From assembly GCA_016202645.1 (NCBI GenBank), contig JACQOF010000127.1, positions 117,297 through 181,296 on the forward strand: 64,000 bases of DNA, in the 5' to 3' direction. The position numbers were made by a program, and so were the translations under genes. Shown here one piece after another: positions 52,247-61,072 of this stretch (position 1 is its first letter; each line of letters opens with the position of its first letter). The notes beneath the pieces were generated by a model. That model was not told the origin of the DNA. It saw only the letters and a program-made list of their open reading frames with translations, and did no database searches. Source of the DNA: a bacterium (GTDB lineage: Bacteria > Lindowbacteria > 2-12-FULL-62-27).

Positions 52247-53668
52247 TCATTGCTTTGACTTTTTGATAGTGCCTTGACAGACAAAATTGACTAATTTTTC
52301 CAATTTCATTCGCTGGGAAGCCTTAAAGAGAAAGAGCGTTCTTTTTCGAGAATGGATCAATTCGAACAGGTCTTCTTCAATGTCCTTCGACGTATTGGAA
52401 AACCGAACGGACGAACATTTGGCGCCGCTGGACTCGTATCCCCTTTGGAACCATTTGGATTCCGCGCCGATAAAGTACAGACGATCAGGCTGGGCGCCGC
52501 CGGCCACAACACCCAGTTCTCTGTGGTATTTGGCGGTATATCGGCCGAGTTCCAGCATGTCGCCCAAGACCAGGACCAGCCGCATTCCAAACTTCCGGCT
52601 CAGCCGCCGCGCCCTTTCGATGGCAGCTCGCATCGATTCTGGATTGGCGTTGTAACTGTCGTCGACAATGAGATGCGGCCCGGCCCGCAGGACAACGCCG
52701 CGGCCGGCCGGAAGGCGCAGACGGGAGACCGCCGACCTGATTTTTTTTAAAGGCACGGCGAAATGAGAGGCGATGGCGATGGCCAGAAGCACATTCTGGA
52801 TCTGGTGCGCGCCCATGTCCGGGCATCGGAACGACCGGTCCCCCGCATCGAATGCGATCGCGGTCCTGCCCTCGCGGACGTTTCCGATCCGCCAATTTGC
52901 CCCGGGCGCGCGGCCGAAGGAAATGACGGATTGACGTTTCGCGCGCGCCTTCAGAAACGGGAAGAACGGCGAATCGATCGGCAGAAACGCGGGGATGCCG
53001 GCCCGCGCAGCCGTCAGAATTTCCGATTTGGCGCGGGCGATTCCCCGGAGTCCGGAAAAAAATCCGGCATGGGCCGGCGCGACGGAGGTGATCGCGACGA
53101 GATCGGGGTCGGCGATGCGCGTGAGCGCGGCGATCTCGCCGGGATGGTTCATCCCGATTTCCAGGACTCCGGCTTGGGTTTTTTCGGTCATCGACAGCAG
53201 GGTGAGGGGAACGCCGATCGCGTTGTTGAAGCTCCGGGGCGCCGCGACTGTCCGATAGGTTGTCGAGAGCAGCGCCGACACGAATTCCTTGGCGCTGGTC
53301 TTGCCGTTCGATCCGGTGATCGCCACGATTTTTGTTCCGAGTCCGGCGCGATGCCGCCGCGCCAGTTCTCCCAGCGCGGCCGGCGTGTCGGGCGCCGAAA
53401 CCGCGGCGCCCAGCCCGGACTCGCGGAGAGACTTGGCGATTTCAGCCCCCCTCGGCTCGATCAGGACCGCGCCCGCGCCGGCCGCGGCGGCCTGAGCCAG
53501 AAATTCATGCCCGTCGAATCGCTCACCCTTGAGCGCCACAAAAAGTTTCCCCCGGATGTCCGGGTCGCGGCTGTCGATCGTCACGCCGGTCAGCGTCTGC
53601 GAGGGATTCCCGAACAACAGGCGCGCGCCGGGAAGGTCCGCGGCGGCGGAGACGCAGAGGTCAGGCAT
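52247..53668 (-). CDS. murF: UDP-MurNAc-tripeptide D-alanyl-D-alanine ligase
   Basis: Adds D-Ala-D-Ala to the peptidoglycan precursor, the last cytosolic step of the stem peptide. The N-terminal domain has LTGVTIDSRDPDIRGKLFVA and FDGHEFLAQAAAAGA. The ATP-binding loop is VAITGSNGKTSAKEF (near residue 112), followed by SFNNAIGVPLTLL, EIGMNHPGEI, and the C-terminal domain LIVDDSYNANPESMRAAI with VLVLGDMLELG. Length 473 is normal. The start (ATG 53668, or TTG 53671) is within seven bases of the pfk stop. Finding murF apart from the dcw cluster, after dnaE-accA-pfk, is unusual. The last 20 residues are basic (VNFVCQGTIKKSKQ). Confidence 0.95.
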   Translation of the reverse strand: MPDLCVSAAADLPGARLLFGNPSQTLTGVTIDSRDPDIRGKLFVALKGERFDGHEFLAQAAAAGAGAVLIEPRGAEIAKSLRESGLGAAVSAPDTPAALGELARRHRAGLGTKIVAITGSNGKTSAKEFVSALLSTTYRTVAAPRSFNNAIGVPLTLLSMTEKTQAGVLEIGMNHPGEIAALTRIADPDLVAITSVAPAHAGFFSGLRGIARAKSEILTAARAGIPAFLPIDSPFFPFLKARAKRQSVISFGRAPGANWRIGNVREGRTAIAFDAGDRSFRCPDMGAHQIQNVLLAIAIASHFAVPLKKIRSAVSRLRLPAGRGVVLRAGPHLIVDDSYNANPESMRAAIERARRLSRKFGMRLVLVLGDMLELGRYTAKYHRELGVVAGGAQPDRLYFIGAESKWFQRGYESSGAKCSSVRFSNTSKDIEEDLFELIHSRKRTLFLFKASQRMKLEKLVNFVCQGTIKKSKQ

Positions 53669-53674
53669 CAAGCA

Positions 53675-54943
53675 TCAGGATGAGGCAAGGCGCGTGAGGG
53701 GTTCAAAGCGCTGACGGAACGACTCGGGGGTCATCTTGGCCAGGGCCGCCAGCTTTCCGAGCTTTTCGGGATCTTCCAAGTCGGTTCGTTCCAGCCGGAT
53801 CATGTATTTGCGGGCGATGCGGTAATGGATCGAGGATATGTTCACCATCCGGACGCCCATTTTGCCGGTAGCCGGGTCGATGATCTGATCGAAGGCGATG
53901 GGGGTTATGAAGTTTCCCTGGATCGACACGAGCACGTTGCTGCGGCCCTGCTTCAAAAGTTCCACCGCGGCATAGCCGAGGTGCCGGGAGTACTCGATGT
54001 CGAAAGCGACGGGATGCGCGCACCGGACTTCATATCCGACCACGTGGTCGATCATGCGGAGTTTGATCCCCATTTCGGCGAGGCGCTGTTCCACCCGGTG
54101 CTTGACGATCGCGCCGAATTTGACTTCCGACAAGAGCATGTGCCCGAACTCGTCCCGGGGGACTTCGTCCAAGTGCTGAAGGTCCGCCGGGTCCATTTTT
54201 TCGAGAAGGCCCTCGGCCAGGACCGCCACGCCGTAGTTCCGGCCGCCGGCGAGCCGTTTGAGGATGGACGTCACGACCAGGTCGGCGACGGTGTCGAGCC
54301 GGACGGCCGAATCGAATTCCTCCGGGATCAAAATTACCGTCGCCCCGGAGGCCTTGCCGATCCCCAGAGCGAGATGTCCGGCCTTGCGGCCCATCGCCAC
54401 CACGAGAAACCACCGGCCGATACTGCGGGCGTCTTCCGCCAGATTCTGGACGATGACCGACCCGACCTGCCGGGCGGTCTCGTATCCGAAGGTCGGAGTG
54501 CCCTCCGGGAGGGGCAGGTCATTGTCGATGGTCTTGGGCACGTGAACGACCCGGAAATCCGCGCGGCGTTCCTCCCGGGCGACGGCGGAAACCCGGGAGG
54601 CGGTGAAGGCGGTATCATCGCCGCCGATGGAGATGAGGTCGGTGACGCCGATCCGAAGAAGATGGTCGACGACCTGTTTCAATTTTTCGGGATCCTTGCC
54701 GGGGTTGGTGCGGGAAGTCCGCAGGAGGGACCCGCCCCTGTTGTGGATCCGGCTGACGTCGGATATGTCCAGCGGCATCACTTCGGGATTGGGCCCCACG
54801 AGGTGCTTGTATCCGTCCAGAAACCCGATGACCTCCCAGCCGGTGTTGCGCGCCTCGATGGTCGCGGCGCTGATGACGCCGTTGATTCCGGGCGCCGGGC
54901 CTCCGCCTACGATGATGCCGACCAGCCGTTTCGACGCCGCCAT
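53675..54943 (-). CDS. pfp: 6-phosphofructokinase, pyrophosphate-dependent type
   Basis: Phosphorylates fructose 6-phosphate in glycolysis. The donor-site residues indicate pyrophosphate rather than ATP: GGDD at 107-110 (ATP enzymes have GGDG) and PKTIDND at 136-142 (ATP enzymes have PGTIDND). Both substitutions are the recognised marks of PPi-PFK. Other motifs are IIVGGGPAPGINGVISAAT at the start, VAMGRKAGHLALGIGKASGA and LSEVKFGAIVKHRVEQRL. At 422 residues it fits the mid-length PPi-PFK group. The start overlaps the accA stop by one base. The PPi-dependent reaction is reversible and saves ATP. Confidence 0.9.
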   Translation of the reverse strand: MAASKRLVGIIVGGGPAPGINGVISAATIEARNTGWEVIGFLDGYKHLVGPNPEVMPLDISDVSRIHNRGGSLLRTSRTNPGKDPEKLKQVVDHLLRIGVTDLISIGGDDTAFTASRVSAVAREERRADFRVVHVPKTIDNDLPLPEGTPTFGYETARQVGSVIVQNLAEDARSIGRWFLVVAMGRKAGHLALGIGKASGATVILIPEEFDSAVRLDTVADLVVTSILKRLAGGRNYGVAVLAEGLLEKMDPADLQHLDEVPRDEFGHMLLSEVKFGAIVKHRVEQRLAEMGIKLRMIDHVVGYEVRCAHPVAFDIEYSRHLGYAAVELLKQGRSNVLVSIQGNFITPIAFDQIIDPATGKMGVRMVNISSIHYRIARKYMIRLERTDLEDPEKLGKLAALAKMTPESFRQRFEPLTRLASS

Positions 54944-55941
54944 CAGGCCGCTCCGTAACGCCGGAACCGCGCGCGGCGGCTGTCCCGCATCCGGTCAAGC
55001 GGCTCCCGGGAAAGTTCCGTCATGGCCGCCTGCAGGGTCCGGCGGATTTCCGCCGCGGCGGATTCGAGGCCGCGATGGGCGCCGCCGAGAGGTTCGGGAA
55101 TGACGCCGTCGATGATGCCCAGTTTCAATAATTCATCCGCGGTCATCTTCAGCGCCGACGCCGCTTCCTGAGCACGCGCCGCATCCTTCCACAAAATGGC
55201 GGCGCATCCTTCGGGAGATATGACGGAGTAAATGGCGTTCTCCAGCATGTAGATGCGGTCCGCGACGCCCAGGCCCAGCGCGCCGCCGCTGCCGCCTTCC
55301 GACACGATCACCGAGATGACCGGCACGGCCAGGTCCGAGAGCGCCATCAAATTGACGGCAATCGCCTCCGCCTGCCCGCGTTCCTCGGCGGCCAGGCCCG
55401 GGTAGGCGCCGGGGGTGTCGATGAGGGTCACGACGGGACAGCCGAAGCGTTCGGCCATTTCAAACATGCGGCGGGCCTTGCGGTATCCTTCCGGATGCGA
55501 CATGCCGAAATTCCGGCGAAGATTTTCCTGAGTGCCCTTGCCTTTGGCCTGCACCGCCATGACGGCTGTTTTCCCGTCGATGCGCCCGATGCCCGTGATC
55601 ACCGCCTGGTCATCCCCGAAGCATCGGTCCCCATGAAGTTCGACGAAATCGTCCACGATGTGCGTCATCATCTGCTGAACGGTGGGCCGCATGGGGTGCC
55701 GGGCCATCTGGACGCGCTGCCAGGGGGAAAGATTCCCGTAGATTTCCTGCTTCTTTCCGGCCAGTTCCGCGTCCAGTTTCCGAATGCGCTCGTCCACCGG
55801 CCGGATCAGCCGCTCCGCGGCCCCAAGTGCCGGCGTCCCCGACGCCGGCCGGCCGGCGGATTTCTCCTCCTGAAGGGATTCCAGTTCGCGATCGAGGGCT
55901 TCAATGGGCTGTTCAAAGTCGTGGTAGAAGAACATCGTCAT
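54943..55941 (-). CDS. accA: Acetyl-CoA carboxylase carboxyltransferase subunit alpha, with inserted repeat peptide
   Basis: The alpha half of the carboxyltransferase that makes malonyl-CoA, the first step of fatty-acid synthesis. The core is standard: IYGNLSPWQRVQMARHPMRP, FVELHGDRCFGDDQAVITGI, GMSHPEGYRKARRMFEMAER, CPVVTLIDTPGAYPGLAAEE and SEGGSGGALGLGVADRIYML with PEGCAAILWKDA. Near residue 30, in the linker before the conserved helix (VDERIRKLDAEL), sits AGRPASGTPALGAAERLIRP, which is the translation of the 54-nt palindromic element in inverted orientation (55798-55851). The start ATG (55941) overlaps the dnaE stop, and the end overlaps pfk by one base. accD is not in the window. Confidence 0.96.
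   Translation of the reverse strand: MTMFFYHDFEQPIEALDRELESLQEEKSAGRPASGTPALGAAERLIRPVDERIRKLDAELAGKKQEIYGNLSPWQRVQMARHPMRPTVQQMMTHIVDDFVELHGDRCFGDDQAVITGIGRIDGKTAVMAVQAKGKGTQENLRRNFGMSHPEGYRKARRMFEMAERFGCPVVTLIDTPGAYPGLAAEERGQAEAIAVNLMALSDLAVPVISVIVSEGGSGGALGLGVADRIYMLENAIYSVISPEGCAAILWKDAARAQEAASALKMTADELLKLGIIDGVIPEPLGGAHRGLESAAAEIRRTLQAAMTELSREPLDRMRDSRRARFRRYGAA
55798..55851. repeat. 54-nt palindromic element inside accA, inverted orientation
   Basis: The reverse complement reads CGGCCGGCGT-CGGGG-ACGCCGGC, then ACTTGGGGCCGCGGAGCGGC and TGATCCGGCCG. It aligns over all 54 bases with 51079-51132 at a few mismatches but lies in the opposite direction relative to its host gene. It is translated in a different frame. 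Confidence 0.9.
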
Positions 55942-58900
55942 CAGACGGATTCCGCCGGGGGTTTGGATTTGAGAAAAAAAACGGAATGAGGGCCCAGAAC
56001 CGTTTCGAGCCTGCGGCGAAGATCCGCTGACGGACGGCAACTCCAGCCGAGCCGGAACTCGAATATCCCGCCGCTTTCCGGCATCTCGACGTGGACCGGC
56101 CGGTCGCCCGGATGGTCTTTCAAGATCTGCTTCACTTTCTTCATGGTATCCATTCCCGTTTCCTGATCTAACTTGAGAAAGATGGATTCATAGAGTTTGT
56201 CCGGCTGATCCACTCCCACAGCCTGATCGGCGAGGAGTGTAACAGACGCGCCTTTTTTTTCAAGACGGCCCCGGAGGAGCAGCGGCATGCCGGGCGTCAG
56301 GATGGCCTTGTAACGCTGGTACGCGTCGGCAAAAAAAATGACGTCGATTTCGGCGTCGCCATCCTCCGCTTTGACAAACGCCATCTCCCGGCCCGCCTTG
56401 TCCGTGTGGAGACGGATGCCGGTCACAAGCCCGGCCACTGTCACCGGCGCGGACGCGCCGGGGGCCGCGCCCGGAGCATGGGAAGGATCGGATTCCCGGC
56501 GGCGGACGCTCGCCGCGGCGACCAACTCGCCGAGGGGTCCGGAACAAAACTCGGCGATGATGTCCCGCAGGTCATCGAGGGGAGAGCCTGTCGCGAAACA
56601 GCCAAGCGCCTCGTGCTCGAAGAACAGACTCTCCTGCGCGGGGGCAACCCGGGGCCGGTCCGCGGGACTGGATTCAGGCGGCGGCGATGGTTCGTCGAAG
56701 AGATCCGTCTGATACGCTCCGTCGGCGCCCGACCGGCGGATTTTGTCGGACCACATCGGCAGAGACTCGAGAATGGCGCCGCGGGCCGGCCCGAATTCGT
56801 CCAGCGCGCCGGACTTGCAGAGCGCCTCCAGGGATTTGCCCTTGAGCAGTTCCGGGACCTTGATGAGCAGATCCGTGAGATCGTCGAAGGGCCGCGTCCG
56901 GAGAATTTCCGAAAGAGCGGCGTCCGAAAGATGCCGGACGAGGCGCAGTCCCAGCCGGATCACGCCGTTTTCCGGCTGAGGCACGCACTCGAGGCTGGAC
57001 CGGTTGATGTCCGGAGCGGCCACCCGCAGGCCGCGCCGCCGGGCTTCCGAAAAAATTTCTCCCAGACGGCGCCGGTCGTCCGTGGATTCGTTGGCGAGAG
57101 CGGCCAGAAACGCGGCCGGGAAATGACATTTGAGATACGCGGCCCGGTAGACCAGCATCGCGTAGGCGACGGCATGCGCCTTGTTGAAGGCGAACGCCCC
57201 ATGCACGGAAATCTGCGAGAGTACGGCGGCGGCGGCCGTTTCGGATAGGCCGGTCGCGCGGAGACCGTCGACGAAACGATCGACGGCGGGGGCCCTTGGG
57301 GCCGCGGAGCGGCTGACCCGGCCGACCGCCAGCCGAAATTCGTCCGCCTCGGCGGCGCTTAAGCCGGACCGGACGGCGCAGTCCATGAGCTGTTCCTGAT
57401 AGAGAATCAGGCCGAAGGTTTCCTTCAATCCTGATTCGAACACCGGATGAGGAGGGGTCGGCGCCGAGCGGCCATGCCGGCGCTCGATGTAGGCGGCCGG
57501 CACGCCCGCCTCGAGCGGGCCGGGCCGGTAGAGGGCCAGGGCGGCCGCGAGGGATTCGATGGAGCCCGGCGCCAGGTCCTTGAGGAGGCGCCGCATGCCG
57601 GCGCTTTCAAGCTGAAAAATGCCAAGCGTGCGGCCGGATGCGAGCATCGAAAATGTTGCGGCGTCATTTTGGGGCAGATCGGACAGATCAAGGTCGGCGG
57701 CGCCGGCGCGTTTCAGCCACCGCACAGTCTCGTCCATGACCGCGAGGATCTTCAAGGGCAGGATGTCGAGTTTCTGAAGCCCCAAAGTTTCCAAATCGTC
57801 GCCATCGAACTGCAGCCACGCCGCGCCGTCGGCGGAGGCGTAGAGTGGGAGCAGGGATTCGCGGCCGGCCGGCACCGCCACCACGCCCGCGGGATGGCCG
57901 AGCGATCCGCGAGGAAGACCAGCGAGGGTATGGATGGCCGGCGCCCAGTCCGACCAGGGCGGGCGCTCATCCCGGCCAAGCCTGATGGCGCCGTCGGGAA
58001 GACTTCGGACTTTGTCGTCCACTTCCCGGTACGACATCCCGCGGCTCCGCGCGACTTCGCGGAGAGCGGCCTTCAAACCAACCGAGGAACTGCCGCCGGC
58101 CCGGAAAGTCCGGATCGAATCATCGAGCCCGCTCAATATCGCCACCATCCGGTCGCGGCGGCGCTGGTCTACGTCCAAATCGATGTCCGGCATCGTGCGG
58201 CGGGCGGGGGAGACGAAGCGTTCGAACGAAAGACCGTACGCGAGCGGATCGACTTCCGTGATGCCGAGCAGAAACGCCGCGTAAGACCCCGCGGCCGATC
58301 CGCGGCCGGGACCGATGAGAATTCCCTCCCGGCGGGCCTCCGACACCAGCTCGTGGACCCGGAGCATGTAGCCGGAAAGTCCGGCCGCGGCCAGGGCCTT
58401 CAGTTCCCGCTCGATGCGCTCTGTCTGCTCTTCCGTGAGGCGGGACGCGCGGCGCGAGATGATCTCAAGGACAACCGACCGGAGACGCTCTGCCGACTGC
58501 GCTTCTGTTTCAGGCGCCAGACCGGATTGCAGATCGGACAGGCGGACTTTGCAGCGGCCGGCGATTTCGGCGGAAGTTTCGAGGGACTCCGGTACGTCCG
58601 CGAAGGCCTCTTTCCACTCCGACGCCGTCAGAAGGCCATACGCAGGCTTGAGAAACCGGGACCGGCGCGGGTCAGTCGGAAGTTTTCGCGAGCGCATGTC
58701 CATCGCCAGCTGGTGGGCCTCGGCATCCGCGGAGGAAAGATAATGAACGTCGTTCGTGGCGGCGATCCGGAAGCGGCGGGCCCGGGAAATGCCGCGAATG
58801 GCCTCTCGAAGTTCGGCCTCCTGATCCAGGCCGTGACCCTGCAGTTCCAGAAACACGCGGTCGCGGCCGAATGATTCCAGATAAAATCCCAGAAGTTTTT

Positions 58901-59363
58901 CCGCACCCGCGCGGTCCCGGCGCAGGAGGCGGTCGGCGAACGCCGAGTGAATGCATCCGGTAAGCAGAATCAATCCCGCGCTCGACGCAGCCAGAAGCTC
59001 AAGATCAATCCGGGGTCGATGGAAAAATCCCTCCATGTATCCGGCGGTCGACAGCTTGACCAGGTTCCGATAGCCTTCGACCGTTTCGGCCAGAAGCGTC
59101 AGGTGGTAGCCAACGGGCCGGAGGTCCGGCGAGCGGTCCGTCCGCGTCGTCGGCGAAACATATAACTCACAGCCAACCACCGGACGGACGCCCGCCGCTT
59201 CCGCCGCCTTCAGAAACCGCGGCACGCCAAACAGCCCGCCATGGTCTGTCAGGGCCAGCGCCGCGTAATCGAGATCCTTCGCGCGGGACACCAGGTCCTC
59301 TGGGGAGGCCAGGCCGTCGAGGAAGCTGAAATAACTGTGCGCGTGAAGCTCAACCGGTTTCAT
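55941..59363 (-). CDS. dnaE: DNA polymerase III subunit alpha (DnaE-type)
   Basis: The replicative-type C-family polymerase. The N-terminal PHP domain has VELHAHSYFSFLDGLASPED and ALTDHGGLFGVPRF. The palm has IGPGRGSAAGSYAAFLLGIT and the catalytic aspartates in TMPDIDLDVDQRRRD, with a third Asp in LGLQKLDILPLKIL. LGIFQLESAGMRRLLKDL and FNKAHAVAYAMLVYRAAYLK follow, then helix-hairpin-helix and OB domains (VAGLVTGIRLHTDKAGREMA). At 1140 residues it is near the usual size. The beta-clamp region looks diverged, so a second, specialised DnaE cannot be excluded. GRVSRSAAPRAPAVDRFVDG is where a partial 54-nt element (57291-57324) is translated, in the usual 'RRAMGKK' segment. It starts the dnaE-accA-pfp-murF run. 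Confidence 0.93.
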   Translation of the reverse strand: MKPVELHAHSYFSFLDGLASPEDLVSRAKDLDYAALALTDHGGLFGVPRFLKAAEAAGVRPVVGCELYVSPTTRTDRSPDLRPVGYHLTLLAETVEGYRNLVKLSTAGYMEGFFHRPRIDLELLAASSAGLILLTGCIHSAFADRLLRRDRAGAEKLLGFYLESFGRDRVFLELQGHGLDQEAELREAIRGISRARRFRIAATNDVHYLSSADAEAHQLAMDMRSRKLPTDPRRSRFLKPAYGLLTASEWKEAFADVPESLETSAEIAGRCKVRLSDLQSGLAPETEAQSAERLRSVVLEIISRRASRLTEEQTERIERELKALAAAGLSGYMLRVHELVSEARREGILIGPGRGSAAGSYAAFLLGITEVDPLAYGLSFERFVSPARRTMPDIDLDVDQRRRDRMVAILSGLDDSIRTFRAGGSSSVGLKAALREVARSRGMSYREVDDKVRSLPDGAIRLGRDERPPWSDWAPAIHTLAGLPRGSLGHPAGVVAVPAGRESLLPLYASADGAAWLQFDGDDLETLGLQKLDILPLKILAVMDETVRWLKRAGAADLDLSDLPQNDAATFSMLASGRTLGIFQLESAGMRRLLKDLAPGSIESLAAALALYRPGPLEAGVPAAYIERRHGRSAPTPPHPVFESGLKETFGLILYQEQLMDCAVRSGLSAAEADEFRLAVGRVSRSAAPRAPAVDRFVDGLRATGLSETAAAAVLSQISVHGAFAFNKAHAVAYAMLVYRAAYLKCHFPAAFLAALANESTDDRRRLGEIFSEARRRGLRVAAPDINRSSLECVPQPENGVIRLGLRLVRHLSDAALSEILRTRPFDDLTDLLIKVPELLKGKSLEALCKSGALDEFGPARGAILESLPMWSDKIRRSGADGAYQTDLFDEPSPPPESSPADRPRVAPAQESLFFEHEALGCFATGSPLDDLRDIIAEFCSGPLGELVAAASVRRRESDPSHAPGAAPGASAPVTVAGLVTGIRLHTDKAGREMAFVKAEDGDAEIDVIFFADAYQRYKAILTPGMPLLLRGRLEKKGASVTLLADQAVGVDQPDKLYESIFLKLDQETGMDTMKKVKQILKDHPGDRPVHVEMPESGGIFEFRLGWSCRPSADLRRRLETVLGPHSVFFLKSKPPAESV
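57291..57324. repeat. Partial copy of the 54-nt palindromic element inside dnaE
   Basis: GGCCCTTGGGGCCGCGGAGC then GGCTGACCCGGCCG is the right 34 bases of the element at 51079-51132 with one or two mismatches. It is translated in the same frame as that copy (GRVSRSAAP). Confidence 0.8.
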
Positions 59364-59389
59364 GACGGGAACAGATTAGAAGGAAAATC

Positions 59390-59418
59390 TTGCAAGTTGC
59401 AAGGCCTTTGTGTAAAGA
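59390..59418 (+). promoter_or_regulatory. Probable promoter of the RNase P RNA gene
   Basis: TTGCAA (59390-59395), 17 bases, TAAAGA (59413-59418), with TG just before the -10. Transcription would begin about seven bases downstream, at the start of the P1 helix. Confidence 0.45.
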
Positions 59419-59424
59419 TTAACG

Positions 59425-59812
59425 CGTGGGGGTGCTCAGGGCGTCGCCCGCCTCAGGCGGGAGGAAAGTCCGAGCGCCACGTGGCCCCGTCCGATGGCGG
59501 GGCGGATGGCCGCTAACGGCGGCCGGTCGAGTGCGGGGTCTGCCGGGCTAAACCCGGGAGGCCTCATGCGAAGATCAGGGAAAGTGCCACAGAAATGACA
59601 CGGCCCACCCCCGCTTTCGGGCGGGGCGGCAAAGGTGAAACTGTGCGGTAAGAGCGCACACACGACAGCCTGGAGACAGGCGGTGCGGCAAACCCCATCC
59701 GGCGCAACCCCAAACCCGGTTTAGAATGGGAGCGGGGGCAAGAGCCTCGCGGCAACGCGGGGCCCAGAGAGATGACGTCCCCAGACAGAACTCGGCTTAC
59801 GGGCACCCCCGC
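59425..59812 (+). ncRNA. rnpB: RNase P RNA (class A)
   Basis: The catalytic RNA that trims the 5' leader from pre-tRNAs. Conserved blocks appear in order: GAGGAAAGTCCG (5' CR I), a P3-P9-type stem region, ACAGAAATGACAC, AAAGGTGAAACTGTGCGGTA then AGAGCGCACA (CR II/III, P10-P12), GAGAGATGACGTCC and ACAGAACTCGGCTTAC (CR V). P1 is formed by GTGGGGGTGC (59426-59435) with GCACCCCCGC (59803-59812). A run of six T follows (59813-59818), making the P1 partner part of an intrinsic terminator. The helical plan and the length of about 390 bases fit the ancestral class A. It sits divergent from dnaE, with a GTATCGG inverted repeat directly after it. Confidence 0.95.
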
Positions 59813-59821
59813 TTTTTTGTT

Positions 59822-59904
59822 AGTATCGGAGTATCGGCGTGTCGGTGTATCGGTGAACCATCTGCAGTCTCTCCGATACACCGATACTCCGATACTCCGA
59901 TACT
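59822..59904. repeat. GTATCGG-unit inverted repeat, copy 2
   Basis: AGTATCGGAGTATCGGCGTG on the left and CCGATACTCCGATACTCC on the right make a long inverted repeat between the rnpB terminator and the 3' end of rpe. It is of the same family as 24160-24247. Confidence 0.82.
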
Positions 59905-59911
59905 GCCCGAC

Positions 59912-60610
59912 TCAGGCTAGGAGAGACCGGATGGCACGCCCGTAATTGGAATTCCCGAAAACCGAGTTGCCCGCGACGAGGAGCGTGACGCCGGCGCGGC
60001 GGGCGAGGCAGGCGGTTTTTTCGTCGATGCCGCCGTCCACGGAGAGGATGGCCGGATGATGGTTCCGGTCGAGCCATTGGCGGGCGCGGCGGATTTTGGG
60101 AAGGACCGACCGCATGAATTTCTGCCCGCCGAATCCTGGATGGACGGTCATGAGAAGCACAAGATCGAAATGATGGAGGTAGGGTTCGACGCGCGCGAAG
60201 GGCGTTTCCGGATTTACCGCGACACCGGGCCGGACACCGAGCGCCCGGATGGCGCGCGCGGCCGCCGGCAGTCTCGATCCGCAGGCTTCGACGTGGACGG
60301 TCAGGTAATCGGCGCCGGCTTTGGCGAAGGCTTCGAGGTACGAGAGCGGATGCGTCATCATGAGATGCACGTCAAACGGCAGGCGAGTCGACTGGCGAAT
60401 TTTACGGATCACCGGCGGGCCGATCGTGAGGTTGGGGACGAAGTGCGCGTCCATGACGTCAACATGGATCAGATCGGCGCCGGCTTTGGTCACGGCGCGG
60501 ATTTCGGCGCCGAGCCGCGAGAAATCGGCCGAAAGAATCGACGGCGCAACCCGGACGGCCGCAGGCCTGCGCTCTTGGGGGCTTCGCAGAATGGTTATGT
60601 CTCCAGCCAT
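59912..60610 (-). CDS. rpe: Ribulose-phosphate 3-epimerase
   Basis: Interconverts ribulose 5-phosphate and xylulose 5-phosphate in the pentose phosphate pathway. The TIM-barrel family signatures are VAPSILSADFSRLGAEI, IHVDVMDAHFVPNLTIGPPV (metal-binding His and the catalytic Asp), FDVHLMMTHPLSYLEAFAKA, LMTVHPGFGGQKFM and SVDGGIDEKTACLA with VAGNSVFG. 232 residues include an N-terminal extension of about 17. The start overlaps the end of dtd by 16 bases on the same strand. The transketolase that uses its product is encoded at 5462-7474. Confidence 0.97.
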   Translation of the reverse strand: MAGDITILRSPQERRPAAVRVAPSILSADFSRLGAEIRAVTKAGADLIHVDVMDAHFVPNLTIGPPVIRKIRQSTRLPFDVHLMMTHPLSYLEAFAKAGADYLTVHVEACGSRLPAAARAIRALGVRPGVAVNPETPFARVEPYLHHFDLVLLMTVHPGFGGQKFMRSVLPKIRRARQWLDRNHHPAILSVDGGIDEKTACLARRAGVTLLVAGNSVFGNSNYGRAIRSLLA

Positions 60611-61032
60611 ATCGTAACTGGCCCCTCGTTCACGATCCGGACGCTCATCATCGCGGCAAAGCGGCCGGTCTGGGCCGGAACGCCTTCCGATTTCAGATCG
60701 GCGACGTATTGCTCGTACAACCGCTCCGCGCGGTCCGGCGGCGCGGCGCCGGTGAATGAGGGACGGTGGCCCTTTTGGGTGTCGGCGTAGAGCGTGAACT
60801 GCGAGATGACGAGTGCTTCGCCGTGGACGTCTTTGAGGGACAAGTTCATTTTATGGGATTCATCGCTGAAAATTCTCAGGTTCGCGGTTTTCTTCGCTAG
60901 ACCGGCCGCGTGAGTCTCGGTGTCGGCTTGACCGACGCCCAGGAGAATCAGAAATCCCCGCCGGATTTTTCCCAATACTTGATCATCAACCTGAACCGAT
61001 GCCTCCGATACCCTCTGGATCAGGGCTCTCAT
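60595..61032 (-). CDS. dtd: D-aminoacyl-tRNA deacylase
   Basis: Removes D-amino acids mischarged onto tRNA, a proofreading function. It starts MRALIQRVSEASVQVDDQVL, and the two active-site motifs are present: SQFTLYADTQKGHRPSF (SQFTL) and NEGPVTIWLET (the (N)xGP(V)T motif that excludes L-substrates). Length 145 is typical. The ATG at 61032 is the family start; the frame continues upstream through a palindromic repeat but that part is not conserved. It lies downstream of a cNMP-binding protein gene and overlaps rpe. Confidence 0.96.
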   Translation of the reverse strand: MRALIQRVSEASVQVDDQVLGKIRRGFLILLGVGQADTETHAAGLAKKTANLRIFSDESHKMNLSLKDVHGEALVISQFTLYADTQKGHRPSFTGAAPPDRAERLYEQYVADLKSEGVPAQTGRFAAMMSVRIVNEGPVTIWLET

Positions 61033-61072
61033 GCGAGTTCGCCGAAATCCGCCGACAGTGTGCTCCTGCAAT

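Noticed and set aside
57447-58874. Plus-strand open frame of 475 codons
   Set aside because: Antisense to dnaE; shadow translation with no recognisable domain.
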